The position numbers and the translations under genes are program-made. The notes under the pieces were generated by a model that worked only from the letters and a program-made list of their open reading frames with translations, ran no database searches and was not told where the DNA came from. Below are positions 43,624 through 53,676 of a DNA stretch of 64,000 bases, one piece after another (position 1 is the stretch's first letter; each line of letters opens with the position of its first letter). The DNA comes from Cytophagales bacterium. GTDB lineage: Bacteria; Bacteroidota; Bacteroidia; Cytophagales; Cyclobacteriaceae. Location: contig JAAFHY010000001.1 in the NCBI GenBank assembly GCA_013298505.1, positions 1 through 64,000 of the forward strand, written 5' to 3'.

Positions 43624-46329
43624 TTAATGCGCCTCCAGCCAATTTTTCCCCACACCCACTTCCACCTCCATCGGCACGTCTAAAATTACGGCCGACTTCA
43701 TCAACTCTTTGATTTTGGGTTTTACAGTTTCGATTTCGTCATGATGCAAATCGAAAACCAATTCATCGTGAACCTGCAAAATCATCTTAGACTTCAATTT
43801 TTCTTTTTGCAGCCAGCGATGAATGTTAATCATGGCAATTTTGATAATATCGGCTGCACTTCCTTGAATAGGCGCGTTGATGGCGTTGCGTTCGGCAAAA
43901 CCGCGCGTAGAAATATTGCGCGAATTGATGTCGCGTAAATATCTGCGTCTACCTAATATGGTTTCTACATATTCCTTCTCACGAGCCATATTGATGCTGT
44001 CGTCCATGTAGCGCTTGATGGCCGAAAATTCTTTGAAGTACGATTCAATAATTTCGGCTGCTTCGGTGCGAGAGATATTTAAGTTTTGAGCTAAGCCAAA
44101 AGCAGTGCTGCCATATAAAATTCCAAAGTTCACCTCTTTTGCCTTTCGCCTCATGTCGGGCGTTACTTTTTCTAACTCCACTTTAAAAACTTTCGCAGCC
44201 GTGGTGGTGTGGATGTCGCGCCCTGTGCGAAAGGCTTCAATCATCGTTTCATCTTTGGCAAATGATGCCGCGATGCGCAATTCAATCTGCGAATAGTCGG
44301 CAGACATGAAAAGAAAATCTTTACTGCGTGGCACGAAAGCACCGCGAATTTGTCTGCCTTTTTCGGTACGGATAGGAATGTTCTGCAAATTGGGGTTGTT
44401 GGAACTCAATCGACCCGTGGCCGCTACGGCTTGTCTATAATCCGTATGAATGCGGTGGTCAAACTTGCTGAGCATTTTTGGCAATGCGTCCACATAAGTT
44501 GAGCGAAGTTTTTCATATTCGCGATAGTCCAAAATCTTTTTAGCTATTTCGTGTTCATCGGCCAGTTTGGATAACACTTCTTCGCCCGTGGCGTATTGAC
44601 CCGTCTTCGTCTTTTTTGTTTTGTCCATCAGCTTCAGCTTATCGAACAAAATTTCGCCCAACTGCTTGGGCGAGCCGATGTTAAATTCTTGACCTGCTAT
44701 TTCGTAAATTTCTTGCTGCACTTTTTTGCTGTCCTTCTCCAGCGATTCTGACATTTGTTTTAATGCTGTTTCGTCTAGGGCAACGCCCTCAAATTCCATC
44801 GCGGCCAGCACATGTACCAAGGGCATTTCCACATCGCGCATCAAACGCGAGTGGCCACGCTTCTCCAACTCTTTCTGAAGTTTTTGTTTGAGCTGCATTG
44901 TTTGGTCTACGCGCTCGTAACGGGCATGCGCATCAGTTTCACCTGAAAGTTGATATCCGAGATATTGATTACAGATGATTCCTAAATCATGCGAAGCTTC
45001 CGGCTCAATCAAGTAGTGTGCGAGCATGGTGTCAAACAAATGACCATTTACTTCAAAACCCGATTTTTTCAAAGCGAGAATAGGTAGTTTTACATTATGC
45101 CCCACTTTACCGATGGCTTCATTGGCAAACACTTCTTGAAAAGCAACAATGGATTTCTCATCGATTTCAAATGCTTCACCTGCCAAATAAGAGATTAACA
45201 TGCCTTTGATTACAAAATCAAAATGCTCGGCATGGTCGGTCAGAATATCAAATGAAAACTCTTTTTGTGTTTTTAATTGCGCGGCCAGCAATACCGCTTC
45301 ATCGTGATTTATTTTTTTGTAGTTGACAGAAGCAGCGTCCAGTACTTTCTTTTCAGTCTCTTCCATCGGAGCAATGGTGGGCTCATCGCCACCAAACATC
45401 GAGAGCTGTGCTGGTTTTACTACTGCGATGGCAGGAGCAGATGTTGCTCCCGATCCTGTCGCGAAGATGCGAGGAGCCATCGTTTTGAATTCCAGTTCTT
45501 CGATGATGGGTTTCAGTTTCTCAGCATCGGGCCCTGTGTATTCTAAGTCTTTTTCGTTCCACTCGACAGGCACATCCAAAATGATGGTGGCCAACTTTTT
45601 GGAAAGAATGGCTTGCTCGCCAAATTGCTCAACGCGTTCTTTCAATTTGCCCTTCAACTCACTGGCATGCGCAATGATGTTCTCAACGTTTTTATACTGC
45701 TTCAATAAATCTGCAGCCGTCTTAGGGCCAACACCCGGTATGCCAGGAATATTATCAGAACTATCACCTTGCAGGCCAAGAATATCAATTACCTGATCTA
45801 CATTTTCAATATCCCATTTTTCGCAAACTTCTTTGGGGCCGAGAATGTCTACCGAGTTGCCCATATATGCCGGTTTATAGAGCAAAATTTTGTCTGTGAC
45901 CAATTGGCCAAAGTCTTTGTCGGGCGTCATCATGTAAACCGTGAAGCCTTCTCGCTCTGCTTTTTTTGCGATGGTGCCAATAATATCGTCAGCTTCGTAA
46001 CCATCCATTTCAAGGATGGGAATGTTGAAGCCGCGAATGATGTCTTTCACCACGGGCACGCCTGCGCGAATATCTTCCGGAGTTTCCTGGCGGGTAGCCT
46101 TGTATTCAGAAAAAATTTCATCGCGGAAGGTTTTAGCCGAAGTATCAAACGCTACGGCAATATGTGTAGGCTTCTGTTTCTGAAGGACTTCGAGCAACGT
46201 ATTGGTAAAGCCAAACGGCACAGAGGTGTTAATTCCTTTGGAATTGATGCGTGGATTTTTTGTAAAAGCAAAATGAGCCCGATAGATTAACGCGTACGCA
46301 TCGAGCAGGAATAATTTTTTTTCGGCCAT
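43624..46329 (-). CDS. polA: DNA polymerase I, proofreading site degenerate
   Basis: The 901-residue protein has an N-terminal 5'-3' exonuclease (LLDAYALIYRAHFAF; DGYEADDIIGTIA; GDSSDNIPGIPGVGPKTA), a 3'-5' exonuclease-like domain and a family A polymerase domain with motif A DYSQIELR, motif B RRKAKEVNFGILYG and motif C QVHDELV. The 3'-5' site keeps D361, Y471 and D475, but the DxE glutamate is L363 and the aspartate equivalent to E. coli D424 is P416, so proofreading is probably lost. The ATG at 46329 is used, and the in-frame start nine codons upstream precedes a TACCTTCG box. Confidence 0.93.
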   Translation of the reverse strand: MAEKKLFLLDAYALIYRAHFAFTKNPRINSKGINTSVPFGFTNTLLEVLQKQKPTHIAVAFDTSAKTFRDEIFSEYKATRQETPEDIRAGVPVVKDIIRGFNIPILEMDGYEADDIIGTIAKKAEREGFTVYMMTPDKDFGQLVTDKILLYKPAYMGNSVDILGPKEVCEKWDIENVDQVIDILGLQGDSSDNIPGIPGVGPKTAADLLKQYKNVENIIAHASELKGKLKERVEQFGEQAILSKKLATIILDVPVEWNEKDLEYTGPDAEKLKPIIEELEFKTMAPRIFATGSGATSAPAIAVVKPAQLSMFGGDEPTIAPMEETEKKVLDAASVNYKKINHDEAVLLAAQLKTQKEFSFDILTDHAEHFDFVIKGMLISYLAGEAFEIDEKSIVAFQEVFANEAIGKVGHNVKLPILALKKSGFEVNGHLFDTMLAHYLIEPEASHDLGIICNQYLGYQLSGETDAHARYERVDQTMQLKQKLQKELEKRGHSRLMRDVEMPLVHVLAAMEFEGVALDETALKQMSESLEKDSKKVQQEIYEIAGQEFNIGSPKQLGEILFDKLKLMDKTKKTKTGQYATGEEVLSKLADEHEIAKKILDYREYEKLRSTYVDALPKMLSKFDHRIHTDYRQAVAATGRLSSNNPNLQNIPIRTEKGRQIRGAFVPRSKDFLFMSADYSQIELRIAASFAKDETMIEAFRTGRDIHTTTAAKVFKVELEKVTPDMRRKAKEVNFGILYGSTAFGLAQNLNISRTEAAEIIESYFKEFSAIKRYMDDSINMAREKEYVETILGRRRYLRDINSRNISTRGFAERNAINAPIQGSAADIIKIAMINIHRWLQKEKLKSKMILQVHDELVFDLHHDEIETVKPKIKELMKSAVILDVPMEVEVGVGKNWLEAH

Positions 46330-46411
46330 GGGGCGAAGGTAGAAAGAACATCGCACAAAAAATTGACTTGGTTCAATTTTGCCTTTGAAAAAATTTCAAC
46401 GAAAATAATCT

Positions 46412-47041
46412 CTAAATTAAGCTGCTATCGCGGGCAACTTTCAGCAACAATTGTATGCTATGCACTTTAAATTTCTTAAACAAATTTTTGCGGTGAGTTT
46501 CTACGGTGAGTGGACTAAGAAACAATTTTTCGGAAATCTGCGGCCCCGTAAGGCCGTTTGCTAAGAGTTGAAGGATTTCTTTTTCTCTTCGCGTGAGCAA
46601 GTACGTTTCTTCGGCCGCGGTTCGTGATTGAAATTGCTCTAATATTTTATCATTAGCGGCACGGCTCAAAAAAACTTTTTCCTTTAGCACCGTATGAATG
46701 GCTTCGATCAGTTCATTGCGCTCCATGTTTTTCAACAGATAGCCATTGCCGCCACGCTGCAATAGCCCGGTAATAATGCCGGCTTCGTTGGTAGATGTAA
46801 GACCAATGATTTTTACTGTTTTACTTATGGTGCGAATTTTTTCACAAAGCTCCAGCCCGTTCATATCTGGCAGGCTAATATCTAAAAGAATAATATCAGG
46901 CTGGTTAGTTGTTAAAAAGAAAAGCGCCTCGGTAGCTGTCTTGCTGGCATTCACTACTTTCATTGATGATTCATCTTTCAACATGGTCTTTATCCCATCG
47001 CAAACCAGCGGATGATCATCTATGATTAAAATTTTCACCAT
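46412..47041 (-). CDS. Response regulator, NarL/FixJ type
   Basis: The 209-residue protein has a receiver domain with the acidic pair D8-D9, phospho-acceptor D54 in ILLDISLP, and the T/K switch residues in IIGLTSTNEAG and YLLKNMERNE. A LuxR-type winged output (LTRREKEILQLLANGLTGPQISEKLFLSPLTVETHRKNLFKKF) follows. It lies 28 bases downstream of a TPR-histidine kinase on the same strand, and the two form a phosphorelay. Confidence 0.92.
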   Translation of the reverse strand: MVKILIIDDHPLVCDGIKTMLKDESSMKVVNASKTATEALFFLTTNQPDIILLDISLPDMNGLELCEKIRTISKTVKIIGLTSTNEAGIITGLLQRGGNGYLLKNMERNELIEAIHTVLKEKVFLSRAANDKILEQFQSRTAAEETYLLTRREKEILQLLANGLTGPQISEKLFLSPLTVETHRKNLFKKFKVHSIQLLLKVARDSSLI

Positions 47042-47069
47042 TTTACAATAATACCATTATTAAGAGTTG

Positions 47070-49067
47070 TTACTCTTTTATTAAAAAATCCATCATCACA
47101 GTCGTGCCTACATTCGTTTGGGAATCAATGCTCATCTTCCCATTTAGATAGTTGACCCTGCTTTGAACGGTGGCGATACCTGCATGCTTGGTTTCATCGG
47201 GTTCTTGCAGGCCAAATCCTTGCCCATTGTCTTCCACAATTACGCTCAGGCGTTCATTCTCTCGCACAAATTGAATGATGGCCTTCGTGGCGTTCGCATG
47301 TTTAATAATGTTATTTAGCAACTCTTGCACAATGCGAAATAACATAATTTCAGTAGTCGCATTGAGGCGTTTGTTCATGCCATGCACTTCTAATGAAACT
47401 TGCAATAGCTTACCTGCGCTGACATGGTCACACAAATCTTTCAGTGCATTGGTGAGTCCCAGCTTCATCAATACCTCGGGCATCATGTTATGGGCAATGC
47501 GCCTCACTTCTTCGGAAGCTGTATCTACCAGCGTGTAACTCTTTTTGAATAATTCATTTTCTTTCAATTGGGGGGCTTCATGCTGAAGTGTGCTGAAATA
47601 CATTTTTACCGTAGAAAATAGTCCGCCCAAGCCATCGTGTAAATCTTTGGCGATGCGTGTACGTTCGGCTTCCTGCCCATTCACCATGCTTTGCAGTGAA
47701 ACCACTTGTTGCTGCCGTTCTAAAAATTTGATTTGCTCTTGCTGAAAATTCTTTTCCTTCTCGGCCAGCACATTGCGCTGGCGGGAGTTGCGATAGAATA
47801 AACCCAAAATGACCAGAGCTGCCGACATACCGATTCCGCCAATTGACAGTAAGCGATTTCGCTTTACTACCTCCAATTCATTTCGAGCGTTAGCTGCCGA
47901 CAAAGCTGCAATGGCCTGTTCTTTCTTTTCATTTTGGTATTTCGATTCCAGCGAAAGCGTAATCTTCCTTGTTTGTTCGTTCAATGCGCTGTCGGCATAC
48001 GTTTTATTTTGTTCCGAATAGTATAATGCGCTTTTAAAATCTCCTTTTTGTGAGGAAATTTTTTTTAATACATCAAATGTACTCGCAACAACTTGATACA
48101 GTTTAAGTTCTTTGCCGATTTTATTACCCTCTGTGGCGTAGCGTTCTGCCACTTGAAATTTCTTTAACTTCCAATAGAGATTAGACAGATTGTCCGCAGC
48201 TTCACTTTGCAGCAAGCGGTAGCCTCCTTCTTTATTGATCTGATACGATTTTAGGTAAGCTTGTGCGGCCTTTTCAAAATCATTCACCCGCTGGTAATAC
48301 AAACCCTCGTTGTTGGAAACAATAGCAGCAATGGCTGGATTATCAATTGTGTGATTAATTGCAATAGCAGAATCAAGATATGCCTTGCTGATTTTAACTT
48401 GCTGCTGTTCTAGATAAGAATAAAAAACGGTGAGATAAAGCATCGTTCGAAAGCGTTCATCCTTCGGGCTACGATTAAGTGCCAAACCTTTTTTGCCATA
48501 TTCAATTGCTTTTTGAAATTGTCTTTCACTCGAAAAATTGTACGCTAAGCTGTTATAGGTTTGCGGTAACATATTTTTTAACAGAGTGGAATTGGATGCT
48601 TCGATCTTATGGATTGCCTTCAGCAAAAATTCTATGGAGTTGGCGTAATCGGATTTGTAATTATTGAGAATGGCGAAAGCATTGTAACACGTCACTTCGA
48701 GATTTTCATCATGGGTAGCTAAAGCGGATGCAAGCGCTTTGCTCAGGCACTGATTGGCACTATCGTACTGCTGCAAGTTGGTGTATGTCATTCCGAGTCG
48801 ATAGGTGATGCGGGCCACACTTTTTTCCCCACCCAGTGCGTTCGCCAGCGGCAAGGCTTGCAAGGCATAGCGCAAAGTTGAATCGAAGCGGCCGCGTTCA
48901 TAGAAGTATAGTTGCAATTGATTCAATGCGTTTACTGAGTTCGTATCGGGTTGTGGCTTATTGGCGATAGCCCATAAACTATCGCGGTAAGCGGATGATT
49001 GTGCCATTGATGAAAGGCATATCAACCCCATTCCGATTGTTGCCAAATACTTTATCATCTGATTCAT
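47070..49067 (-). CDS. Periplasmic-TPR sensor histidine kinase
   Basis: The 665-residue protein has a signal peptide (IKYLATIGMGLICLSSMAQ), about eight tetratricopeptide-like repeats through residue 370, a coiled coil, a transmembrane helix near 405-423 (LLSIGGIGMSAALVILGLF), a HisKA_3 dimerisation domain with H477 in AKDLHDGLGG, and an HATPase_c domain with NIIKHANA and DNGQGFG. TPR-type kinases of this design sense a periplasmic or membrane signal. It is transcribed before its regulator at 46412. Confidence 0.9.
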   Translation of the reverse strand: MNQMIKYLATIGMGLICLSSMAQSSAYRDSLWAIANKPQPDTNSVNALNQLQLYFYERGRFDSTLRYALQALPLANALGGEKSVARITYRLGMTYTNLQQYDSANQCLSKALASALATHDENLEVTCYNAFAILNNYKSDYANSIEFLLKAIHKIEASNSTLLKNMLPQTYNSLAYNFSSERQFQKAIEYGKKGLALNRSPKDERFRTMLYLTVFYSYLEQQQVKISKAYLDSAIAINHTIDNPAIAAIVSNNEGLYYQRVNDFEKAAQAYLKSYQINKEGGYRLLQSEAADNLSNLYWKLKKFQVAERYATEGNKIGKELKLYQVVASTFDVLKKISSQKGDFKSALYYSEQNKTYADSALNEQTRKITLSLESKYQNEKKEQAIAALSAANARNELEVVKRNRLLSIGGIGMSAALVILGLFYRNSRQRNVLAEKEKNFQQEQIKFLERQQQVVSLQSMVNGQEAERTRIAKDLHDGLGGLFSTVKMYFSTLQHEAPQLKENELFKKSYTLVDTASEEVRRIAHNMMPEVLMKLGLTNALKDLCDHVSAGKLLQVSLEVHGMNKRLNATTEIMLFRIVQELLNNIIKHANATKAIIQFVRENERLSVIVEDNGQGFGLQEPDETKHAGIATVQSRVNYLNGKMSIDSQTNVGTTVMMDFLIKE

Positions 49068-49217
49068 CCTTCTAAAGTAAGGGTTCAGCCCATCATCCTT
49101 TCTACCTGTAATCAGGTATTTTTTCTAATGAATAATTGACGGTATTCAGGTATTGAGCGGAAGTACAGCCGACCCTACTTTTATACAAGTCATTCCTACC
49201 ATTTAAATGCCCTGATT

Positions 49218-50342
49218 ATGAAAAAACTCATTCTTATTTTCTGTGCGATGTTCACTGCAAGTATATCCTTTTGCACGGTGCGCACGGTGAGCAGCAATCC
49301 TTCTACACTCGGTCAGTTCAGCACCATTCAAACTGCCATTGATGCGAGTGCCGACAGCGATACCGTATATGTGTATGGCAGTCCCAATACGTATGCCGCA
49401 TTCACAATTATCGATAAGAAAATAACGGTAATTGGACCGGGTTGGTCGCCAGATAAAAATTTGCCGCTGACGGCCATCGTCAATGGTGCGACCCTACGTA
49501 ATTCCCCGGCAGGAGGAAGCCCGGATGGCTCTGAGTTGCAAGGTCTGGTATTTACAGGTACGGTCAATCCATCGCAAGTTCAGGTGGGTGGCGATATTGG
49601 TGTAAACAACATTCGACTGATTCGTTGTCAATTTAATAATCCGCTACAGTGGGATTTAGGCTCCACTGGTCACCTGATTGAAGGATGTGTGTTTTATAAT
49701 ACCCTCAACTTTACCAACACTGCTACTTATCAAAATATCCTTTTTCAAAATAATTACTTCTTCTTTTCGGTATGCTGTTTAGGGTATATGGTAAATGCAC
49801 TTACCAATAGTGTAAACGTACGCTTCGATCACAATCTGTTTACCAGTAGCAATAATGGTGGCGGGGGTTCGGTTGTCATGTTCAACACCAATTGCCGATT
49901 CCTGACTTTCTCTAATAACATTTTCAATCAGGCCAATGTGGGCGGCAATGTCAGCTTCAGCACATTTACGAACAACATTACGAACAACATTACATTAAAT
50001 TCTTCTAATGCAACATCCAACGCCACACCTTGGGCGGTGAATAGTAATGTGGACGGTGGTGGAAATATTACCAATCAAAACCCGGCCATGACAGATCAAG
50101 CCAGTGTCAATGCAGGCAGTGGTAGCCCTAACTTAAACTTCACGATCGCCAGCGGCCTTGCCAATAATGCAGGAAGCGATGGCAAAGACATCGGCCTGCT
50201 TTATGATGCAACCGGAAGCCTGAATTGGGATAACAGCAAGAGCAGTCGCTTGCCACGCATCTTCAGCATGAACATTACAACACCTACGGTTACACCCGGT
50301 GGAAACTTGAGCGTGACGGTAGAAGCCCGCAAGAGCAATTAA
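49218..50342 (+). CDS. Exported right-handed parallel beta-helix protein
   Basis: The 374-residue exported protein has a signal peptide (KKLILIFCAMFTASISF) and long runs of short strands with repeated Asn/Thr turns (STIQTAIDASADSDTVYVYG ... IRLIRCQFNNPLQWDL ... VRFDHNLFTSSNNGGGGSVVMFN ... FLTFSNNIFNQANVGG), as in pectin-lyase-like beta-helices. No sorting domain is visible at its C-terminus, which ends ...LSVTVEARKSN. Because the next two genes are a T9SS cargo and a PorP/SprF-like protein, surface localisation is probable. Confidence 0.72.
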   Translation: MKKLILIFCAMFTASISFCTVRTVSSNPSTLGQFSTIQTAIDASADSDTVYVYGSPNTYAAFTIIDKKITVIGPGWSPDKNLPLTAIVNGATLRNSPAGGSPDGSELQGLVFTGTVNPSQVQVGGDIGVNNIRLIRCQFNNPLQWDLGSTGHLIEGCVFYNTLNFTNTATYQNILFQNNYFFFSVCCLGYMVNALTNSVNVRFDHNLFTSSNNGGGGSVVMFNTNCRFLTFSNNIFNQANVGGNVSFSTFTNNITNNITLNSSNATSNATPWAVNSNVDGGGNITNQNPAMTDQASVNAGSGSPNLNFTIASGLANNAGSDGKDIGLLYDATGSLNWDNSKSSRLPRIFSMNITTPTVTPGGNLSVTVEARKSN

Positions 50343-50417
50343 AAAAAACCTCCACACAAGGGTGAGTAATTGTAAAAGGAACGATAAATGAAGATAGATA
50401 CAAGCAGTAATAAGAAG

Positions 50418-52700
50418 ATGAAGCTGTCTATGAAAAGGCTGCTGCTTTTTTCCTGTTTTCTTTTTTCTTTTGAAGTAGCGGCTCAAACGATTACCAAAGC
50501 CGAATATTTTTTCGATGCCGATCCCGGCAAGGGAAATGGAACAGCAATTGCCATTACTCCAAATGGAAATGTAACATTCACTACCAGTATTCCCACCGCA
50601 TCGTTGAGTCAGGGATTTCATCAACTAGGCATTCGCATAAAAGAAACCGGTGGCGTATGGAGTATTTTCGAGAGTCGCGGATTTTATATTACGGCCGCCA
50701 CATCCAATGCGAATAACATTGCCCGTGCTGAATACTTTTTTGATGCAGACCCTGGAGCTGGCAGCGGCACGAATATTCCTGTTTCAACTGGGGCAAATGT
50801 TAATTTTGTGGTAAGCGTTCCCACCGCATCGCTCGCATCGGGCTTTCACTTTTTAGCCATTCGCACGAAAGACACGAGTGGAAAATGGGGCGTGTTTGAA
50901 TCGCGCGGTTTTTACATTACTGCTTCAACTACAAACGCTTCAAACATTGCGGCTGCAGAATATTTTTTCGACTCCGATCCCGGAAACGGAAATGCAACTC
51001 CGCTGTCCATACCGGCAGGTGCAACGTCAAATTTTACCGTGAGCCTTCCGGCCAACGGCTTGCAACCGGGCTTTCATTTTTTAGCAATTCGTGTAAAGGG
51101 AGCCAATGGGCAGTGGGGTGCATTTGAGAGCAGAGGATTTTATGTGACCGCTTCAACCACCGATGTGGCGAATATCACGCAAGCTGAATATTTTTTTGAT
51201 GCTGATCCCGGAAACGGAGGTGGCACTTCCATTCCTGTTCCTGTCGGAGCTACCTCTTCGTTTACGGCTACCATTCCTGTGACGGGATTAACTTCGGGCT
51301 TTCACTTCCTCACCATTCGCGCCAAGCGCGCTGATGGAAAGTGGGGTATTTTTGAGAGCAGAGGATTTTACATTTCGCCCATCAACGCAACTACCGGTGA
51401 CATTGTAGCTGCAGAATATTTTATCGACAGCGATCCGGGCGAAGACAACGGGAAACCGCTTACGGTGAATCCGGCTGCTGCCACCATCAATCAAATTTTT
51501 CCGATTGCCACTTCTGGAATTAGCAGCGGCAAGCACATACTGGGCTTTCGTGTAAAAGATGCTAATGGCATTTGGAGTTCAGCCGAAACGCAAACGTTCA
51601 CTGTTCTGGCGTGTACGCCTCCGGCTGCACCAACGGCTGCTGATGTAAGTCGGTGCAATAGTGGAACGGTAACCTTGCAAGCCACAGCAGGAGCAAGCGG
51701 CACTCAAGTTTACAAATGGTTTGCAGATGCTTCTACCACCACTTCGCTTTTCACTGGGGCTTCGTTTACTACACCTTCGTTGGCAACTACTACCAATTAT
51801 TTTGTGAGCGTTTTTGATCCCTCTACGTTGTGCGAGAGCAGTCGCACACAGGTGAAGGCCATCATCAACACGATTTCAAAACCTACACTGAATGCCAGCG
51901 GCACGATTTCACTGTGTTCGGGAGCTTCGTTTTTACTTTCGGCTCCTGCCGGATTTAGCCAATACACTTGGAGTAATGGAGCGCTGACACAACAAATACT
52001 GGTAACCGCCAGCGGAAGCTTTTCGGTAACAGTGGGCAATGGTACTTGCACGAGCGAAGCATCTGATGTGACTACGTTTAGCTTCGCTTCGCAACCGTGT
52101 GGCGGAGGGGTGATCGTAGATCCTAACAATAAGCCACCCGTTATTGCTTCCGCGAAAGCGAGCACCACCATTGGCGGTAAAATCATTTTACCCTTGGCGG
52201 GATTGCTAAGCGATGCAAACAATAATTTAGACATCACCAGCTTGCGAATTGTAGCGCCTCCGCTGAGTGGTGCACTAGCCACCATCAATGCCAACCAGGA
52301 GTTGGTGGTTGACTATGCGAACGTCAATTTTTCCGGACAAGAAACAGTGACACTGCAAGTTTGCGACTTGAATGTGAGTTGTTCTCAACAACAAATTACG
52401 ATTGATGTGACGGGACAGGTTTTTGTTTACAATGCGCTTTCGCCCAATGGCGATGGTCTGAATGAGGTTTTGTTCATTGAATACATTTCGTTGTTGGAAG
52501 AAGCCAAAAATAATACCGTGCGAATTTTTAATCGCTGGGGCGATGTGGTGTATGAGGCAGAGAACTACGACAACGCGAGTATTGCTTTTCGCGGCATCAG
52601 CACCAGTGGCGATGCTATTCCGGCAGGAACCTATTTCTACCGCATCGATTTTAGAAGTGGGCTGCCTGCTAAAACCGGTTTCTTTTCGTTGCGCAGATAA
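50418..52700 (+). CDS. T9SS cargo with five internal repeats and CHU_C-type C-terminal sorting domain
   Basis: The exported protein (about 760 residues) has five repeats of some 85 residues. Each begins AEYFFDADPGxGxGT or similar, followed by a Gly/Thr-rich strand, then GFHFLAIRxKDxxGxWGxFESRGFYI. A PKD/Ig-like region with CTPPAAPTAADVSRCNSGTVTLQA and a further domain follow. The C-terminus (YNALSPNGDGLNEVLFIEYI ... FNRWGDVVYEAENYD ... GTYFYRIDF) is the type B sorting domain. It starts at the ATG that gives the best signal peptide, and earlier in-frame ATGs exist. It is translated before the PorP/SprF-like gene, a common pairing. Confidence 0.85.
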   Translation: MKLSMKRLLLFSCFLFSFEVAAQTITKAEYFFDADPGKGNGTAIAITPNGNVTFTTSIPTASLSQGFHQLGIRIKETGGVWSIFESRGFYITAATSNANNIARAEYFFDADPGAGSGTNIPVSTGANVNFVVSVPTASLASGFHFLAIRTKDTSGKWGVFESRGFYITASTTNASNIAAAEYFFDSDPGNGNATPLSIPAGATSNFTVSLPANGLQPGFHFLAIRVKGANGQWGAFESRGFYVTASTTDVANITQAEYFFDADPGNGGGTSIPVPVGATSSFTATIPVTGLTSGFHFLTIRAKRADGKWGIFESRGFYISPINATTGDIVAAEYFIDSDPGEDNGKPLTVNPAAATINQIFPIATSGISSGKHILGFRVKDANGIWSSAETQTFTVLACTPPAAPTAADVSRCNSGTVTLQATAGASGTQVYKWFADASTTTSLFTGASFTTPSLATTTNYFVSVFDPSTLCESSRTQVKAIINTISKPTLNASGTISLCSGASFLLSAPAGFSQYTWSNGALTQQILVTASGSFSVTVGNGTCTSEASDVTTFSFASQPCGGGVIVDPNNKPPVIASAKASTTIGGKIILPLAGLLSDANNNLDITSLRIVAPPLSGALATINANQELVVDYANVNFSGQETVTLQVCDLNVSCSQQQITIDVTGQVFVYNALSPNGDGLNEVLFIEYISLLEEAKNNTVRIFNRWGDVVYEAENYDNASIAFRGISTSGDAIPAGTYFYRIDFRSGLPAKTGFFSLRR

Positions 52701-52715
52701 CCTAAAGCATGTAAA

Positions 52716-53630
52716 ATGTTGAACGTAACTAAATATTTGAAACTTATCTTGCTGATAGCCCTTCCGCTGATTAGCCGGGCTCAACAAGATCCGCTCTATT
52801 CACAGTATTTGAACAACCCGGTATTGCTGAACTCTGCTTACACCGGTGCGAATGATAAACTCAATGTAGTGGCAGGTTATCGCTTGCAATGGGCGGGCTT
52901 TGATGGAAGCCCCACTACATTCAACTTCAGCGCGCACACTTCGCTGGTGCAAAACAAAGTGGGTGCGGGCATTGTCATTGTGCAAGACAAAATTGGTGAT
53001 ACTAAAATTACCGAGGCGAGCAGTTCGTATGCGTATAAAATCAAATTGAACAACGATCGGGTGTTGTCATTTGGATTGCTGGCAGGCCTGATCAACTACC
53101 GAAATGATGCAGCGAGGCTGAACCCGAAAGATGCCGGAGATCCATTGTTCGGCTTGATTAACGAAACTAAATTTAATTTAGGTGCCGGCATTCTGTTGAA
53201 AAGCGATCGTTTTATGTTGGGCCTTTCGGCACCTCGACTGATGCCCGTCACTGTCAACCCCAGCGGTGCACAGCAGGTAGAAGTGTACAATCAAACATTT
53301 TATTTGATGGGTGCCTATCAAATACTTCTAACAGAAAGCATCCGATTAAAGCCTTCTGTTTTACTTCGCGCCACGGCAAATGCACCGCTTTCAGCAGATA
53401 TTAATTTCAATTTGAATTTGGAGCAGAATTATACACTAGGACTATTCACACGGAATTTCAATGTGCTCGGGCTTTTGGCTCAAATGGATATCAAAGAGTA
53501 CCGCATTGGTTATGTATTTGAAGTGCCTACCAACGCATCCGTTGGCACACGCTTTACGACTCACGAGATCAGCATTGCCATGTCACTGGCCGTATTTGAA
53601 TTTCATAACCCAGAAAAAAGTAGTTTCTGA
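52716..53630 (+). CDS. PorP/SprF-family type IX secretion outer-membrane protein
   Basis: The 304-residue exported protein begins after its signal peptide with QQDPLYSQYLNNPVLLNSAYTGANDKLNVVAGYRLQWAGFDGSPTTFNFSAH. That is the diagnostic start of PorP/SprF proteins. The rest alternates amphipathic strands of an outer-membrane barrel (FGLLAGLINYRND; GAGILLKSDRFMLGLSAPRLMPV; LKPSVLLRATANAPLSADINFNLN). Members partner a neighbouring type B sorting-domain cargo, which is the gene just upstream (spacing 15 bases). Confidence 0.92.
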   Translation: MLNVTKYLKLILLIALPLISRAQQDPLYSQYLNNPVLLNSAYTGANDKLNVVAGYRLQWAGFDGSPTTFNFSAHTSLVQNKVGAGIVIVQDKIGDTKITEASSSYAYKIKLNNDRVLSFGLLAGLINYRNDAARLNPKDAGDPLFGLINETKFNLGAGILLKSDRFMLGLSAPRLMPVTVNPSGAQQVEVYNQTFYLMGAYQILLTESIRLKPSVLLRATANAPLSADINFNLNLEQNYTLGLFTRNFNVLGLLAQMDIKEYRIGYVFEVPTNASVGTRFTTHEISIAMSLAVFEFHNPEKSSF

Positions 53631-53676
53631 GACTTAGCCGGTTGCGAGTTAAGAAGATAACGCGTATCTTTTTGCA

